The notes: generated by a model from the letters alone, not told the origin. A stretch of DNA of 64,000 nt from Pseudocercospora fijiensis CIRAD86 (GCF_000340215.1 NW_006921558.1:1-64000), one strand, 5' to 3'; counted from the stretch's first letter, positions 1 through 11,193 are shown. Numbers and translations are program-made.

Positions 1-395
1 TATATTAGTTTGTATATAATGCTGTCCCGGTTAATAAGAACATATTAACGTCGCTCTATATATCTCTATACTTCCTAGAACTTCGATCTAGCTATTATCG
101 ATATACTAATATTCTACTAACAAGTTCCTATCGTTATACGGACGTAGATACTAAAGTAGTCGAAATATACCTATAGGTATATTAAGCTTCGACTATATTA
201 TAGCTAGGATTAATTTATGTATATATAAAGTATTATCTAACTATACTATCTCTAACTAAAATTACCCCCTCTTCCCTATTACCTTTCTTTAATAAAGGCG
301 ATAAGAGAGCAAATTTCGGGTAGCACTTAGGATTCCTAATAGTTAATAACTTACTATACTAGAAAGCGTAGTCTAGTTTGCTAATGCCGCCCCGG
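1..395. other. Unassigned RIP-mutated flank
   Basis: TpA-rich sequence with few CpA or TpG. No motif, repeat or convincing reading frame was recognised. It precedes a repeat block that recurs near 15550. Confidence 0.5.
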
Positions 396-503
396 CCCGC
401 CTTTACGCTATTATTAATCGCTAAAAATGTCCCGCTAGACCTAGACTAGGACGATATTAGGCCTATAGCTCGAGGCTCGCCGTACGTCCGGCCGAATACA
501 AAT

Positions 504-555
504 AGTAGGTATATTAATTACTAATCGCGAGCGGGACGCGATTAATATACCTACT
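504..555. repeat. Palindrome P1, copy 1
   Basis: A 15-bp arm AGTAGGTATATTAAT (504-518) is followed by its exact reverse complement at 541-555. An inner TCGCG/CGCGA pair sits in the loop. Near-identical palindromes occur at 25302-25349 and 30053-30100, and a decayed one near 16082-16124, each in different flanking sequence. Confidence 0.75.
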
Positions 556-699
556 ACTATTTCCGCGACCGTAAGTTCTATCGAACTAGTACGCTATAGT
601 TACGGTATATAACGACCGGCCTCTACTCTACTCTCTTACTACTAGTCGTAGAGGCTTAAGAATACTACTATAGGGCGCTCTCGAATAAAGGTTATATAG

Positions 700-727
700 A
701 TTTCGCTAGGATAGTCCTAGCGAAAAT
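700..727. repeat. Palindrome P2, copy 1
   Basis: Arms TTTCGCTAGGA (701-711) and TCCTAGCGAAA (715-725) are perfect reverse complements around a 3-base spacer. A perfect version is at 16271-16297, and weaker versions begin at 24952 and about 29703. P2 lies 145-190 bp after P1 here and in copy 2, but before P1 in the 1759-bp repeats. Confidence 0.7.
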
Positions 728-735
728 ATAGCCGG

Positions 736-1240
736 TCGGTCTTAGTATTTTTTAGGACTTCTATAGGCTAAAGAGATAGGAATAATGCGATAAGTCCGTA
801 TAGTATCGTATTCTGTCTCTTTATAGACTCGTACTAGTAGGCGTATAGCCTAAGGATTAGAGTTCCCCCGCTTACGTCCGAGCTATACCGCCTACGTTTA
901 ACTCCTTTACTAATAAGTCTATTTGCTATGTCTACTGCTTCTCGGTTAGGTCCTATTCCTCCTCGGAAGCTTAAACTTCTTCGTAGTATCGTCCTCTACT
1001 ATATAAGTACTTCGAACGCGTTTCGTAGTATTAGGCGAGCCGGACATTCCGCCGTCTTCGTCTTCCCTATACTTGCGCTTTAAGTGTAGTACTAACTCTA
1101 TTACTATACCGGTTATAAGCATCTCCTAAACCTTATCCCGCTACTCTATACTAGTATTAGCCTTAATCGCTACGCTAGGGCAAATAACCTACGAACCTTA
1201 GGTAAGAATCTTCTTCGGGCTTAGCTATATATAAACTTAG
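736..1240. other. Host sequence split by the chromovirus (left part)
   Basis: This ends in CTTAG (1236-1240), which recurs at 8384-8388 immediately after the 3' LTR and is read as the 5-bp target duplication. The segment was continuous with 8389 onward before insertion. Both strands give Arg/Lys/Ser-rich frames once TAG is tolerated, so no gene is assigned. Confidence 0.5.
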
Positions 1241-1438
1241 TGTTAGGACTAAAGAGGTTATACGTAATTGGTATGTAACCGGACTCGAGTAAAGCTAGGG
1301 TCTCGATGCCTTAGGTAGGGCTTAGCGCTTAGTAGTAGGCTAACTAGCCTGCCTTCCTCCTTCTCCTTCTAGTTCTTTATCGAATACTATACTAATTTAC
1401 TACTACCCTATCTACCTGCTAATATAACCCTCCTTATA
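1241..1438 (+). repeat. 5' LTR of chromovirus
   Basis: It starts TGTTAGGAC and ends CCTCCTTATA. The canonical TG..CA termini are visible as TG at the start and TA (from CA) at the end. It matches 8186-8383 without gaps; the six differences are all C/T or G/A. A 5-bp CTTAG precedes it. Confidence 0.93.
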
Positions 1439-1456
1439 TAGTATTCGATCTACCCT
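1439..1456 (+). other. Putative tRNA primer-binding site
   Basis: TAGTATTCGATCT directly abuts the 5' LTR. LTR-element primer sites normally begin TGG, complementary to the tRNA CCA end, and TAG is the expected RIP product of TGG. The specific tRNA cannot be named from this. Confidence 0.45.
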
Positions 1457-1680
1457 TTAAGGGTAGTAGCTAGATAGTCCCTATTTTAAGCTTTTAGCGG
1501 TATAGCTACGAAAACTATCGATTTAACTATATTACGCCTAAAGAACGGGACCTACACGTACTATTCTACTAAAACAACCGTACTAATTATTAAGCAAGGC
1601 CTTCTATACGGCCTATTATACTAAGTTAAGCATATTAGACCGATACCTACTAATTCCGCTACATCCGTATCTTAGGGGCT

Positions 1681-3080
1681 AACAATACATTATTAGTACT
1701 ACCCCTTACAATAGCCGGTTTATTACGAAACAATACCCGTGCTGCCGCTAGTAGCGCTAGCAACGACAACGCTAGTAGCACAGTGCCTACTAAAGTGCCT
1801 ACTAAAGCATCTACTAAAGTACCTACTAAAGAGCCTGCTACTAGGCCTGCTAAAGAACCTATAGTTCTAGGTAATAATCTAGAATTGCCTATTAACGACA
1901 TTCTTAACAACATTATTAATCGACGATATAGCTAACTAGCTTTCGGGCCCTAGCCGATAACGAGACTTTAAGAAGCTACTTAGAACAGGCTTACTGCCTT
2001 ACGTTAAGAACAATAGCTAAGGGATAACCTCCTCGAAATTTATCGCCTATAGGAAGCCTTAGCAACTAATACTAAGCTAATAGCAGGACCTTCCTTACTA
2101 GCTATTTAAAAGAAGGATGCTAAACCTAAGGATTGCACTATGTTTAATAGCTCTAGCCGCAAGTAGTATAATAATTATATATGTAATTGTGAATTAAACT
2201 AGCGGAATGTACTAAGGGCCCTACTAGATAACTATTTATTAGTCGTCTACGCTATACAATACATTAATAGCGACCTAAAACGTACCTAGGATAACCATTT
2301 TAACTCTCTTAATAATTAGACCGCTGTTTAATAGCAAGACTATAAGACTATTATATTAAATACCCTTAGTAACCCTATATTGCGCTAGTAGCACGCCTAA
2401 GACTAATACCTACGTACTAAACAAAAGGCCGACTAAACCTCTCGATCCTTCGAGGCCTGTCTAAAGACCCTTAAGGACGATTTGCTACCTAAAACCGACT
2501 CTATCTAGATATCTAAGATACGACCTAAACTAAGATAGGAACTAGTACTTAAATTAGACCGCCGCTATATATTTAAACAGGCCAACCTAATACGCATTCA
2601 ATTTATATTCGAAGTAGAAATAGCCGAGCGGGCTATTTAGCTCTAGTAACGACTAGAATCGAGGATCCGACTAGCTAGCACTAACCGCGGCAATCGTAGT
2701 GCCCGCGGAGGCAATAGCTAAGGGTCCTACTAAAACAATAGTGCTAACAATAGGAACAGTAACGACCGCGGAAGAGGTCGTAGCCGACGGCTATATAGAG
2801 GAGGCCGTAATAGGGGCCGTAGAAGGGGCTCGTATCCCTATAATACTAACCGCTCGACTAACAATAGCAGTAACAATAGCTACGGCAACAATCTCCCGAC
2901 CGGATTGAAGTGCTTTAACTATAATAGCACTAGCTATCTACTAGGCTAATGCGACAAACCTAAGGACTAGGCCCGAATCGACCGTACTACCGCCGAACAC
3001 CGAAAGCACCTTTAGTAGCTAACGCTACCCCTATAGGCTAACCTTCTTATTAGTCGAAAAAAGAGTAAGCGCCGTACTAA
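1681..3080 (+). pseudogene. Gag-like ORF of chromovirus (zinc knuckle), broken
   Basis: The frame starting at 1681 reads an Ala/Ser-rich N terminus followed by VPTK-type repeats (about 1790-1860), a long Leu/Gln-rich region as in retroelement capsids, a GRGRSRR-type Arg/Gly segment (about 2760-2830) and one nucleocapsid zinc knuckle (2911-2960). The knuckle reads CFNY..YLLG.CDKP, where the second Cys and the His have become Tyr (TGT to TAT and CAT to TAT), as RIP predicts. Gag packages element RNA in virus-like particles. No start codon is certain because ATG may have become ATA. Gln codons appear as TAG throughout. Whether pol follows by fusion, frameshift or reinitiation is not clear from the damaged sequence. 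Confidence 0.8.
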
Positions 3081-3119
3081 CTGTTAGCCTTATACGGCGT
3101 AAGACTATCGATATTGTAC

Positions 3120-6100
3120 TAGCTATTGTACGTACCTATCTCGTATCGGACTCGCGTAGCAACAATTATAGAACTAAGGTTACGCTAGACCTAGGAAATT
3201 TAGTTAGTGCCCTTATTAGCTATCGCCTAGCTAAGTAATTAGACCTTCGACAATTGCCTAGGACTAACCTACTAACCCTTGCTTAGTTTAATAACGCTCG
3301 GCACTTAACCTACGGAGCCTACTATGTCTATATAGCCCTAAGAGACGACCTCGGCAATAAGCGCCTACTAAACTTTACTACCTATATAGTAGATATAGAC
3401 AGCCTCCTATCCGACATTGTTATTAGCAACCCTGTTCTTAAGTACTATACTATAGTTATAGACTTAGGCAGTTAACAATAGCGATTTAGAATCGCTAGGA
3501 AAGAGGACATTAAACATATTAATGTTAGCGAGTGCCCTAATAATATTAGGGTCCTATTTATTAGTAACCTAACCCTAGCCAATCCGACGGCCGACCTGCT
3601 CGGTAGTAATAACGATGAACTAGTGCCCCCTAATAGCATAGATCCTAAACAACTTAAGCGCATACTAGAACCTATTCGGGAGACCTATATTAATGTATTT
3701 AAACACTACTTAGTATCGACCTTGCCTATATTTAAAGAGACGGATTATAAGATTAATATTATAGAGGGTAAGGAGGTTCCTTTTAGCCCCCTCTATAACC
3801 TTAGTGAACGAGAGCTTGCTATGTTACGTAAGTATCTAGAGGAAAACCTAGCTAATAGCCGGATACGGTATAGTAACAGCCCTGCTAGCGCCCCTATCCT
3901 ATTCGTACTAAAGAAGGATAGTAGCCTACGCCTATATATTAATTACCGCGGACTCAATACTGTTACTATTAAAGACCGCTATCTACTTCCGCTTATTAAT
4001 AAGACTCTCGATCGCCTTTCTAGTACCTACTACTACACTATATTAGACATTAAGGACGCCTATTACCGCATCTGTATTCGCAAGGGCGATAAATAGAAGA
4101 CAGCCTTTTATACTCGCTATAGCTATTTTAAGTACTTAGTTATACTATTTAGGCTAGCTAATGCCCCTACTATATTCTAGTCCTATATTAATCGGGCCCT
4201 ATTAGGCCTATTAGATTACCTCTATATAGTTTACCTAGATAACATCCTAGTTTATATATACTCTCCTAACATTGCGGAATACTAGGCTATAGTCCGTAAG
4301 GTACTCGATCGCCTAAGGGCCTATAGCTTGTATTGCAAGCCTTCTAAATGCACTATTGCTACTAAAGAGGTATTATTCCTCGGCTTCCTCGTATTAACTA
4401 AGGGTATTAAGGCTAATCCTAATCGGATTAAAACCATTCCTAAATAGCCTATTCCTACGTTAATTAAGGAGCTATAGTCGTTCCTCGGTTTTACTAACTT
4501 CTATCGCCGATTTATTAAGGGCTATTCGAGGCATATAATGCTACTAACTAAGCTTACTAAAACTAAGGCTAACCCGACTAGAGAGTTTAAATAGACTAAT
4601 AGAGTATAAGCCGCTTTTAACGGTTTAAAGCAGCGCTTTACTAAAGTCCCCTTGTTACACTATTTCGTACTAAACAAGCAGATCCGAATTGAGACTAACG
4701 CTTTACAGTTCGCTATATCGGCTATTATATCCTAGCAATTAGATAATAACTATTACTAGTATCCGATTGCCTTCTTCTCGAGGAAGATAATCGATACTAA
4801 GCGTCGCTACGAGACCTACGAGTAAGAGCTCTTAGCTATTATCGAGGCCTTTAAGTATTAGAGGCATTACCTCGATAGGGCCTAATATACGATATAGGTC
4901 TATATAGACTATAACAACCTCCGTAGCATTACTAAGGTTACTAGAGTTATAGGTCGATAGGCTAGATAGGCCGTCTACCTCGCTAGGTTTGATTTTAATA
5001 TATTATATCGGCTAGGCGTAAGCAACCCTGCTAATAGCCTATCGAGGCGACCTAATTACGATAGCGGGACTTAGCAATCTATTAATTCATTGTTTCTAAC
5101 CCTATAGTATAAGATTGCTATAGCCCGTATCGTTAATAAGCAAGCGTAGGATAAGCGGCTTACCGGACTCCGCGACGGCTTAAAGCATATTAATGCTCTC
5201 GCTATATTAATAGTACGTATTAAGGCAAGGGCTAAGGACATAGATAGGAGAAGTTTTAATAACTCCCTAGTCGATATCGCTATATATAGTAACAGCGATT
5301 AAAGCACTAATGCAGTTAATCCGGCTGCTAGTGCTACTAGATACATATAGTACGTACTACGCAAGACAGCGAGGGTGCTATTAAGCGAACTTGTAGACGG
5401 TAATAGCCGAGCGTTTATAGATAAGCTATTACGTACTTAGCAGAGGGACGCCTTTGCTACGGCTCGTATAGATTAGCTTAGAAGTAGCCGCAAGACTAGA
5501 TCTAGCAAGAATTAGTCGATTGATGCTAATAGCTATTTGCGCTATAAGGGTAGGCTCTATGTCCCTACCGAGCATTCGATCCGATAAGAGCTTCTTAAGC
5601 GACACTATAATAGTAAGCTTGCCGGTTACTATAGTATAGAGAGGTCGCACGAGCTACTATCGCGTATATACTACTAGCTAAATAGTAAGCGGGATATAAA
5701 GGAATATATCGATACGTATACCGTATACTAGCGTATTAAGGTACCGAAGCATTAGCCTTTTAGCGAGTTGTCCTTATTACCAATTCCTAACAAGCTATTT
5801 GCAGAGCTTACGATAGATTTTATTACAGGTCTTGCCCCTACTAAACGAAGAGGAAGTAGAGACGTCTTTAACGCTATACTAGTCGTTATAGACCGATTTA
5901 CTAAGGGTGCTTGCTATATTCCTACTCGGAAGGATTAGACGGCTATTAATATGTCTAAAGCACTATAGAATAATATCTTCTATAGCTATTAGGGGACCCC
6001 TAAGGGGATAGTCTCCGACCGGGGCTCGACGTTTATATCTTACTATTAGAGTAAGATTTGCCTATAGCTAAGACTTAAGCATCGCCTATCTATAGCATTC

Positions 6101-6961
6101 TATCTACAAACAGATAGTTAGACTAAAAGGCAGAATACTACCCTATAGCAGTACCTACGCAGTTACATTAACGAGAACCCTAACGACTAGGTTAACCTCC
6201 TATAGCCTATAGAATTCGTATACAACAATAGTGTATACTTATCTACTAAGGTTTTACTATATATAGCTATAATAGGCTAGAACGCTGCCTTACTATAAGA
6301 CCTATTTACCTCGCTCGAGGCCGAGCGCAAGGAAAGGGAAGCGCGTTAAGTACTAACACCTAAGACGCTAGCAGCTATTAAGAGGGTTTAAAAGATGCGA
6401 GAGATTTACGCTAAGTTAGCTAACAAACTAGCAAGGGCCTAGGCATATTAGAAGGCCTACTATAACAAACACTATACGCTAATAACTTTTAAGCAAGGCG
6501 ATATAGTTATACTAAGCACTAAGAACCTCCGTATCCGCAAACACCTATTACCTAATAGCAAAACAAGGCCTAAGCTTATACTAAGATATATTAGCCTATT
6601 CCGAATCCGAGAACCGAAGGGCAATAGCTAGGCCTATTAGTTATGGCTCCTACTACACTATACTATCTATAATACCTTCTATATCTCCCTCCTTAAGCTA
6701 TACTACTACCGCGGAGATTCTAATAAAGAAGCCCCTACTAAACATAAAGAAATACTAGCCGACGGTAAAGAGCTATAGTCTATAGAACGCATCCTAAAGC
6801 ACCGAACTAGGCAGGGCAAGAAGGAATACCTATTAAGGTAGTAAGGCTATTTACCTAAATAGGACTCGTAGGAGGCTAAAGATTCTTTTAAGGATATAGC
6901 TAAGTTGTTAAACGAGTATTAGACTAGCGTAAAGAACAAGAAGAAGGCTAAAAGCTCGTAA
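3120..6961 (+). pseudogene. Pol polyprotein of chromovirus (PR-RT-RNaseH-IN-chromodomain), broken
   Basis: The protease motif at 3185-3220 reads LDLGNLVSALIS, where the usual D-S/T-G has become D-L-G by one TCA to TTA change. RT runs about 3620-4300: FVLKKD..LRLYINYRGLN, LDIKDAYYRI, and the active site at 4232-4243 as YLDN instead of YLDD. The FLGFTNFYRRFI thumb motif is near 4480. In RNase H the catalytic Asp near 4697 is Asn (ETNA for ETDA). Integrase has a zinc-binding region (about 5560-5760), first Asp in LTIDFITGL (about 5810), second in VSDRG (about 6015), and a TAG at the expected Glu in L*QYLR (about 6145). A chromodomain follows at 6776-6930 (ERILKHR, EYLLR*, GYLPK, DS*E), which in this clade directs insertion to heterochromatin. 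The last stop is at 6959-6961. Known biology: copies RNA to DNA and inserts it; this copy is dead. Confidence 0.92.
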
Positions 6962-6980
6962 TGTTACTAAGGCTTAGGAA

Positions 6981-7005
6981 TAATGCTACCCCCGGGGTGC
7001 TATTA
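6981..7005. repeat. 25-bp ORF-boundary palindrome, chromovirus copy
   Basis: TAATGCTACCCC, central C, then GGGGTGCTATTA, starting 20 bp after the pol stop. It belongs to the same 25-bp family as five palindromes in the 12-kb element at 39203-51457. The right arm has a swapped GC relative to a perfect palindrome. Confidence 0.85.
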
Positions 7006-8185
7006 GCTAACTAATTAGAGGCAAGCAATTGTTAGTAACAAAGGACAATAAGACTATACTATTATAGAATCTACCTCTTTACTAGCGCACCCTATAAGAC
7101 CCTTCTCTTAGCGCCCCTCTTGTTCTTTTATTCTATCGAGGCCCTAAGGCCTAAGCGATCGATAAGGGCGCGCGCGCGCGTACGAATAACGGTAATAAAG
7201 ACGATAGCGTCGCGCTACGAGCTAGCGAAGGACGGCGCGGCCGGCGCGGCTATATTAGTAACAGTGTTGCGGGGTATGTTACTATTTAAGAAAGGAAGGA
7301 CACCGCTATATTAGTAACGGTGTTGCCGAGTTATTATTAGTTAAAGAAGGAAATTAGAAGTAAGGTAAAGTTAGCGCTAAGACGGCTAGCACCGCTATTA
7401 TTAACATTACTTGCTATTGTTACTACGCCTACGGGTACAACCTTACCTATACTACGAGCCTAAGGCACCTTTAATCAAAACTTTAATCAAAACTTTAAGC
7501 CGCCTAAAAGATTAAGCGACTAATAGACTAACTAAGGGCAAAACTATAGAGCTAAGCTAGCTAGGGTCGATCTTGCGGACAATAGGTTACTCCTCGATCT
7601 ATCTAACCCTTTAAGCGAGGCGAACCTTAACTACTATACTTATAATAGCCTTTACTTATAGAAACTAGACGAGCTATGTTTTTTCCGAAAAGATAAGATA
7701 AGATTAACAATTAAAGGCTACTAAACCTAACTAATTAGGGCTAGTAAAACTACGACAGTAAATAATAGTCCTCGTAATAATAAGAACAACCCTCGGAACG
7801 GACAAACCCTCGGAGCGGACATTTCTAGGTCTTTTAAGAGTAGACGTAGAGAACTCGGTACGACATTACTTAGAACGGGGGTAGTACTGCAATACCCCGT
7901 ATACCTACCTATTATAGTAGGGAAGGTACGCTCGTATTATAATTAGTCGATAGTCCTTAATTCTTATAGTTATATATTACTTTATTATATATAAGGATAG
8001 CGCAGTTAGAGTTGGATATTATATTATATTAGAGGTAAGGTTTGACATAGTTATATAATCGGTAGTTGTGCGTTTAATTTAGCGCGGACTAAGCGGCTTA
8101 TTAGACCTACTAAGTTAGTAGCAATAGAGGTCGAGATTGGAATAAGGACCGGCTACGAGAGCGCGGCCTTTAGAAGGGAAGCGTA
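7006..8185 (+). other. 3' untranslated region of chromovirus, with purine tract
   Basis: No motif-bearing frame is seen. GCTATATTAGTAAC followed by GTGTTGC occurs twice (near 7250 and 7302, about 52 bp apart). A purine-rich AGAAGGGAAGCG at 8172-8183 just before the 3' LTR fits the polypurine tract that primes second-strand synthesis. Confidence 0.6.
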
Positions 8186-8383
8186 TATTAGGACTAAAGA
8201 GGTTATACGTAATTGGTATGTAACCGGACTCGAGTAAAGCTAGGGTCTCGATGCCTTAGGCAGGGCTTAGCGCTTAGTAGTAGGCTAACTAGCCTGCCTT
8301 CCTCCTTCTCCTCCTAGTTCTCTATCGAATACTATACTAATTTACTACTACCCTATCTGCCTACTAATATAACCCTCCTTATA
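8186..8383 (+). repeat. 3' LTR of chromovirus
   Basis: It starts TATTAGGAC, where the first dinucleotide was TG and became TA, and ends CTTATA. It is followed at 8384-8388 by CTTAG, matching 1236-1240. Its length is 198 bp, the same as the 5' LTR. Confidence 0.93.
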
Positions 8384-8388
8384 CTTAG

Positions 8389-8955
8389 CCGCCTTTCTTC
8401 GTTTCTACCTAATTATTAGCGCCTATGCTATAGAGTACTAGCTATATATCTTACTCTCGGTATTAGTCGCTTCGCCCTTGTCTCTATAGAGACTTTTTAA
8501 TTTCCGATCTACTACTTCTTTTACTTTCGGGTCTTTCGCTAACTATATCGTAGTTAGTCGTAGCGGTAGTAACGATAATACGATATACAAATACCGCATC
8601 CCGCAGTTCCTCCTCTAACTAGTAGTATAGCGATGCCGCGTCTTTCGAGGCTATTTTCTACTATAGTAGTCTATAGTTATTGCGTTACTAGTCGCGGTAC
8701 GGTACCTAGGTAGCTATTAGAACTGTACCCGGTACGTAGTAGGGCCTAGCTCGCTACTATAGAAACCGGTAGAGATTCGCTTTCGCGCGTTAGCTATATT
8801 CCTCGAGTCTTTGTTTTAAAAACAAATATAAGCGGGACCCTACTTTACTATAGACCTCTATTCTTCCGCGCTCTACCTGCCCTACCTCTCTACCCTCTAT
8901 AATACTAGGTCTACGGCACTTAACTATTACGTCGATTTGATACCCGAGTTATATA
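8389..8955. other. Host sequence split by the chromovirus (right part)
   Basis: This continues the sequence interrupted at 1240. The minus strand reads a charged, Lys/Arg/Ser/Glu-rich stretch (8400-8620) that could be the N-terminal part of a gene running leftward across the insertion, but no domain is recognisable. Confidence 0.35.
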
Positions 8956-8959
8956 GTCC

Positions 8960-10500
8960 TAGTCCTAAGATAGGCGCCGGCGAGATAAAGCCTAAAGTTA
9001 GTACTAGTTAGGAAACTAAGCGGAATCGGATACTTACTAATACGGTCTTAGAAGAGCGAGGAGGCCTAGCGTCTTAAGGTTAGCGTCGTTAGTTACTTAG
9101 GCTATATCGACTACTTACTAATATACTTCTAGAAGGGACAGGCGCTAGAAAGCCCTAGAAAAGATCTGCCGCCGACGGCGTAGTATACGAGTAAGCTAAC
9201 CGATCCTCGATAGGTAAGTAAACCTTACTAATTATTACGGCCGTATAGAACGTAGCCGCGGAGAGGCTAGCCCGGAAGCCGGACGTAGCCGAACTTCGTA
9301 AACTAAAGGGACTAAGATTCTTGTCCGCGACAATAAGGCTAATAAAGAGGTTAAGACGCCGATTAAGAAGCTATAAGGGGCGAACGCGACTATCGACTCG
9401 TCTTCGCCTACCGACTAGGTTCGTACCCTATTCGAGAGCAAGATAGCTAACCTCCTCTAGATAGCTAAGATCGATAAGACGCCGCCGTAGTCGTATAAGC
9501 GGGCGCCTACTTTAGGACTTAATAAATATTTAGTACCCTCGGATAACCCGAAATTATTCTACGCTTAGAACCCTAGAACCTAAGCCTAAGGAGGTATTAT
9601 CGGCGAGGTCTTTATACTAGATTTAATACCTAGTAAGAAGTATATACGTAGTAACCTAGAGATCGAGCCTATACCTATCTAGCTACTAGCATCGTCGACT
9701 ATCGGCGGTAGTAGGAAGTAGGTAGGCAGTTCCGATATACTAAAGAAGGCGTAGCTAGAGAGCCTTAAGCCTAAACCCTCGCCTAGTAAGACTAAGCTAA
9801 CGACGTCGCTAAAGGGGCCTCCTACTATCTCTAATAAGACCGTAGCTTCTTTTAGCAGCTTAAGCTAGTTCTTAGTAGAAGCTAAGGCATCTATAGAGCT
9901 TCTAAAAGGAGACGGGCCTCCTACTAGCAGTTAGGATAAGAAGGATACTAGTAGCTACGCGGAGGAGCTCGGAAAACCTCGTCGGCTTACTATAGTCGAG
10001 TCGGTAGGTACAGCCGACAAAAAGCGCAAGTACGAGTCTCTTAGCCCGCTATCGTCTAAGCTAAAGCATTAGGCGTCGAAGTCCCCTAAGACTACTTAAC
10101 CCTCGAGTACTACTCGTCGAAACCGCCGGAAGGGGTAAGCGACGCAAATTCTACGCCTACTTCGCTATAATAAAGGAGAGCTCCCTCGAGGAATGCTCTT
10201 ATATCCGTTAGGCTAATTAGCCCTAGCTAAGGACTCGCCTAAGGTTGTATAGGACTTGCTTATAGATATTAGAGTGCGATAATGCTTGTCGTAGCTATAT
10301 TAGGGTTATACCTAGACGTTATAAAGCGCTACGCTAGATTGCAAGTAGTAGAACGAGGAGCGCTAGATATACCTCTTATACGAATAATCTCTCGTATAAC
10401 GCCTAGTTACTACTGCCTCTTATTCTGTAATCTCTCGGCGTAGCTATACTATCCGGTAGCCTCGTAATCCTAAAAGGGCGTAGAATACCTTCTCGTAGCC
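8960..10500 (+). pseudogene. Unrecognised ORF remnant, Ser/Lys/Pro-rich
   Basis: One plus-strand frame reads a hydrophilic protein without frameshift for over 1 kb. Visible pieces are TKILVRDNK (about 9310), the neutral stretch GLNKYLVPSDNPKLF (9518-9560), EVFILDLIPSKKY (9606-9645), a Ser/Pro/Lys-rich region (9770-9830) and a basic KRKYESLSPLSSK segment (10024-10065). TAG/TAA codons sit at plausible Gln positions. The TAA at 10136-10138 may be a real end or a mutated CAA, since similar composition continues to about 10500. I do not recognise the family. The low-complexity basic segments suggest a nuclear or nucleic-acid-binding protein, which is inference only. Confidence 0.35.
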
Positions 10501-11193
10501 CGCTTAGCTAGGACCGTAAGTAAGTATGTTTTACTACCGCCTCTGCCTCCTTACTATAAACTATAAGGAGCTCCTTCGCTTCCCTACTTACTACCTATAC
10601 TAAATCTAGGTATTTACCTAAAGCTCGGGGCGAGTATCGATACGCGTTAGAGAAGGCTCCTCGTCCGCGCCCGCGGACCCTATCTAGGTTCGGAGGGTTA
10701 GTACGGTAGACTTATAGCTATTAAACATTAAATATTCAACATTTACTAGCTTTATTAATATTCCGTCCCGAATAGGAGTAAATATTTATATTTAATTTAT
10801 ATTTAGTACTATATACAGTTAAGTCTATATTAAAGGCTCTACTTATATCTTTGTCTATCCTAGAGCTACAAGTATACTTCTAGAATTAGACTAGACATTT
10901 AGATTTATATTTAATATTAAATCTTAATCTATATTAAATCGGATTTAATATTTACTAGCTATAGGTAGACTTTAGTACAGTTACGCGTACTTTTAAGACT
11001 AAATTACGCTAAGATACCCTATATACCGTATCCCGCGAGTCGAAGGGTCTGCCTTTCTACTTTCGATATTCGCTATCTCTAGCGAGATATTATAATTGCT
11101 ATCCTATCCCCTCCCTACGCCTTCGTATCGTCGTATAAGGTATTTAAGCGTGTATTCTAGCCGCTAATATAGACACGATACTAATATACCTAG
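10501..11193. other. AT-rich spacer, nothing recognised
   Basis: Contains a stretch rich in ATATTTA/TTTAATAT words (10720-10960). No repeat pair, motif or reading frame could be supported. Confidence 0.4.

Larger units (their letters stand above)
396..735. repeat. Dispersed repeat block, copy 1 (with palindromes P1 and P2)
   Basis: This block resembles 15550-16310. Both begin with GTCCCGCTAG, share CTAGGACGATAT, then a TAGCT..GAGGCTCG segment and ACGTCCGGCCGAA, and each carries palindromes P1 and P2 about 180-190 bp apart. Copy 2 has about 425 bp inserted between GAGGCTCG and ACGTCCGGCC. The nature of the parent element is unknown. It could be a gene-proximal regulatory region duplicated with its gene, or the end of an old transposon. 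Confidence 0.55.
1241..8383 (+). mobile_element. Complete Ty3/Gypsy chromovirus retrotransposon, RIP-inactivated
   Basis: The element is 7143 bp with 198-bp LTRs flanked by CTTAG on both sides. Order on the plus strand is LTR, tRNA primer site, Gag with an RG-rich segment and one zinc knuckle, then protease, reverse transcriptase, RNase H, integrase and C-terminal chromodomain, then a 25-bp palindrome, about 1.2 kb untranslated, purine tract and LTR. The RT-RNaseH-integrase order and the chromodomain define a chromovirus. The two LTRs differ at only six positions, all transitions. Frames are interrupted by many TAG/TAA codons at expected Trp and Gln positions, and catalytic Asp codons are changed, so it cannot be autonomous. 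Confidence 0.93.

Noticed and set aside
1659..1913. 84-codon minus-strand open frame with Leu/Val/Gly repeats
   Set aside because: It is the complement of the VPTK-repeat region of the chromovirus Gag.
5429..5650. 73-codon minus-strand open frame
   Set aside because: Antisense to the integrase zinc-binding region of the chromovirus.
7120..7314. 64-codon plus-strand open frame in the chromovirus 3' region
   Set aside because: Arg/Ala-rich with no motif, in a segment containing GCGC runs and short repeats; no support as a gene.
8960..10500. Starship or tyrosine-recombinase captain gene
   Set aside because: I looked for such a gene among the unknown ORFs but could not find a recombinase signature in any of them.
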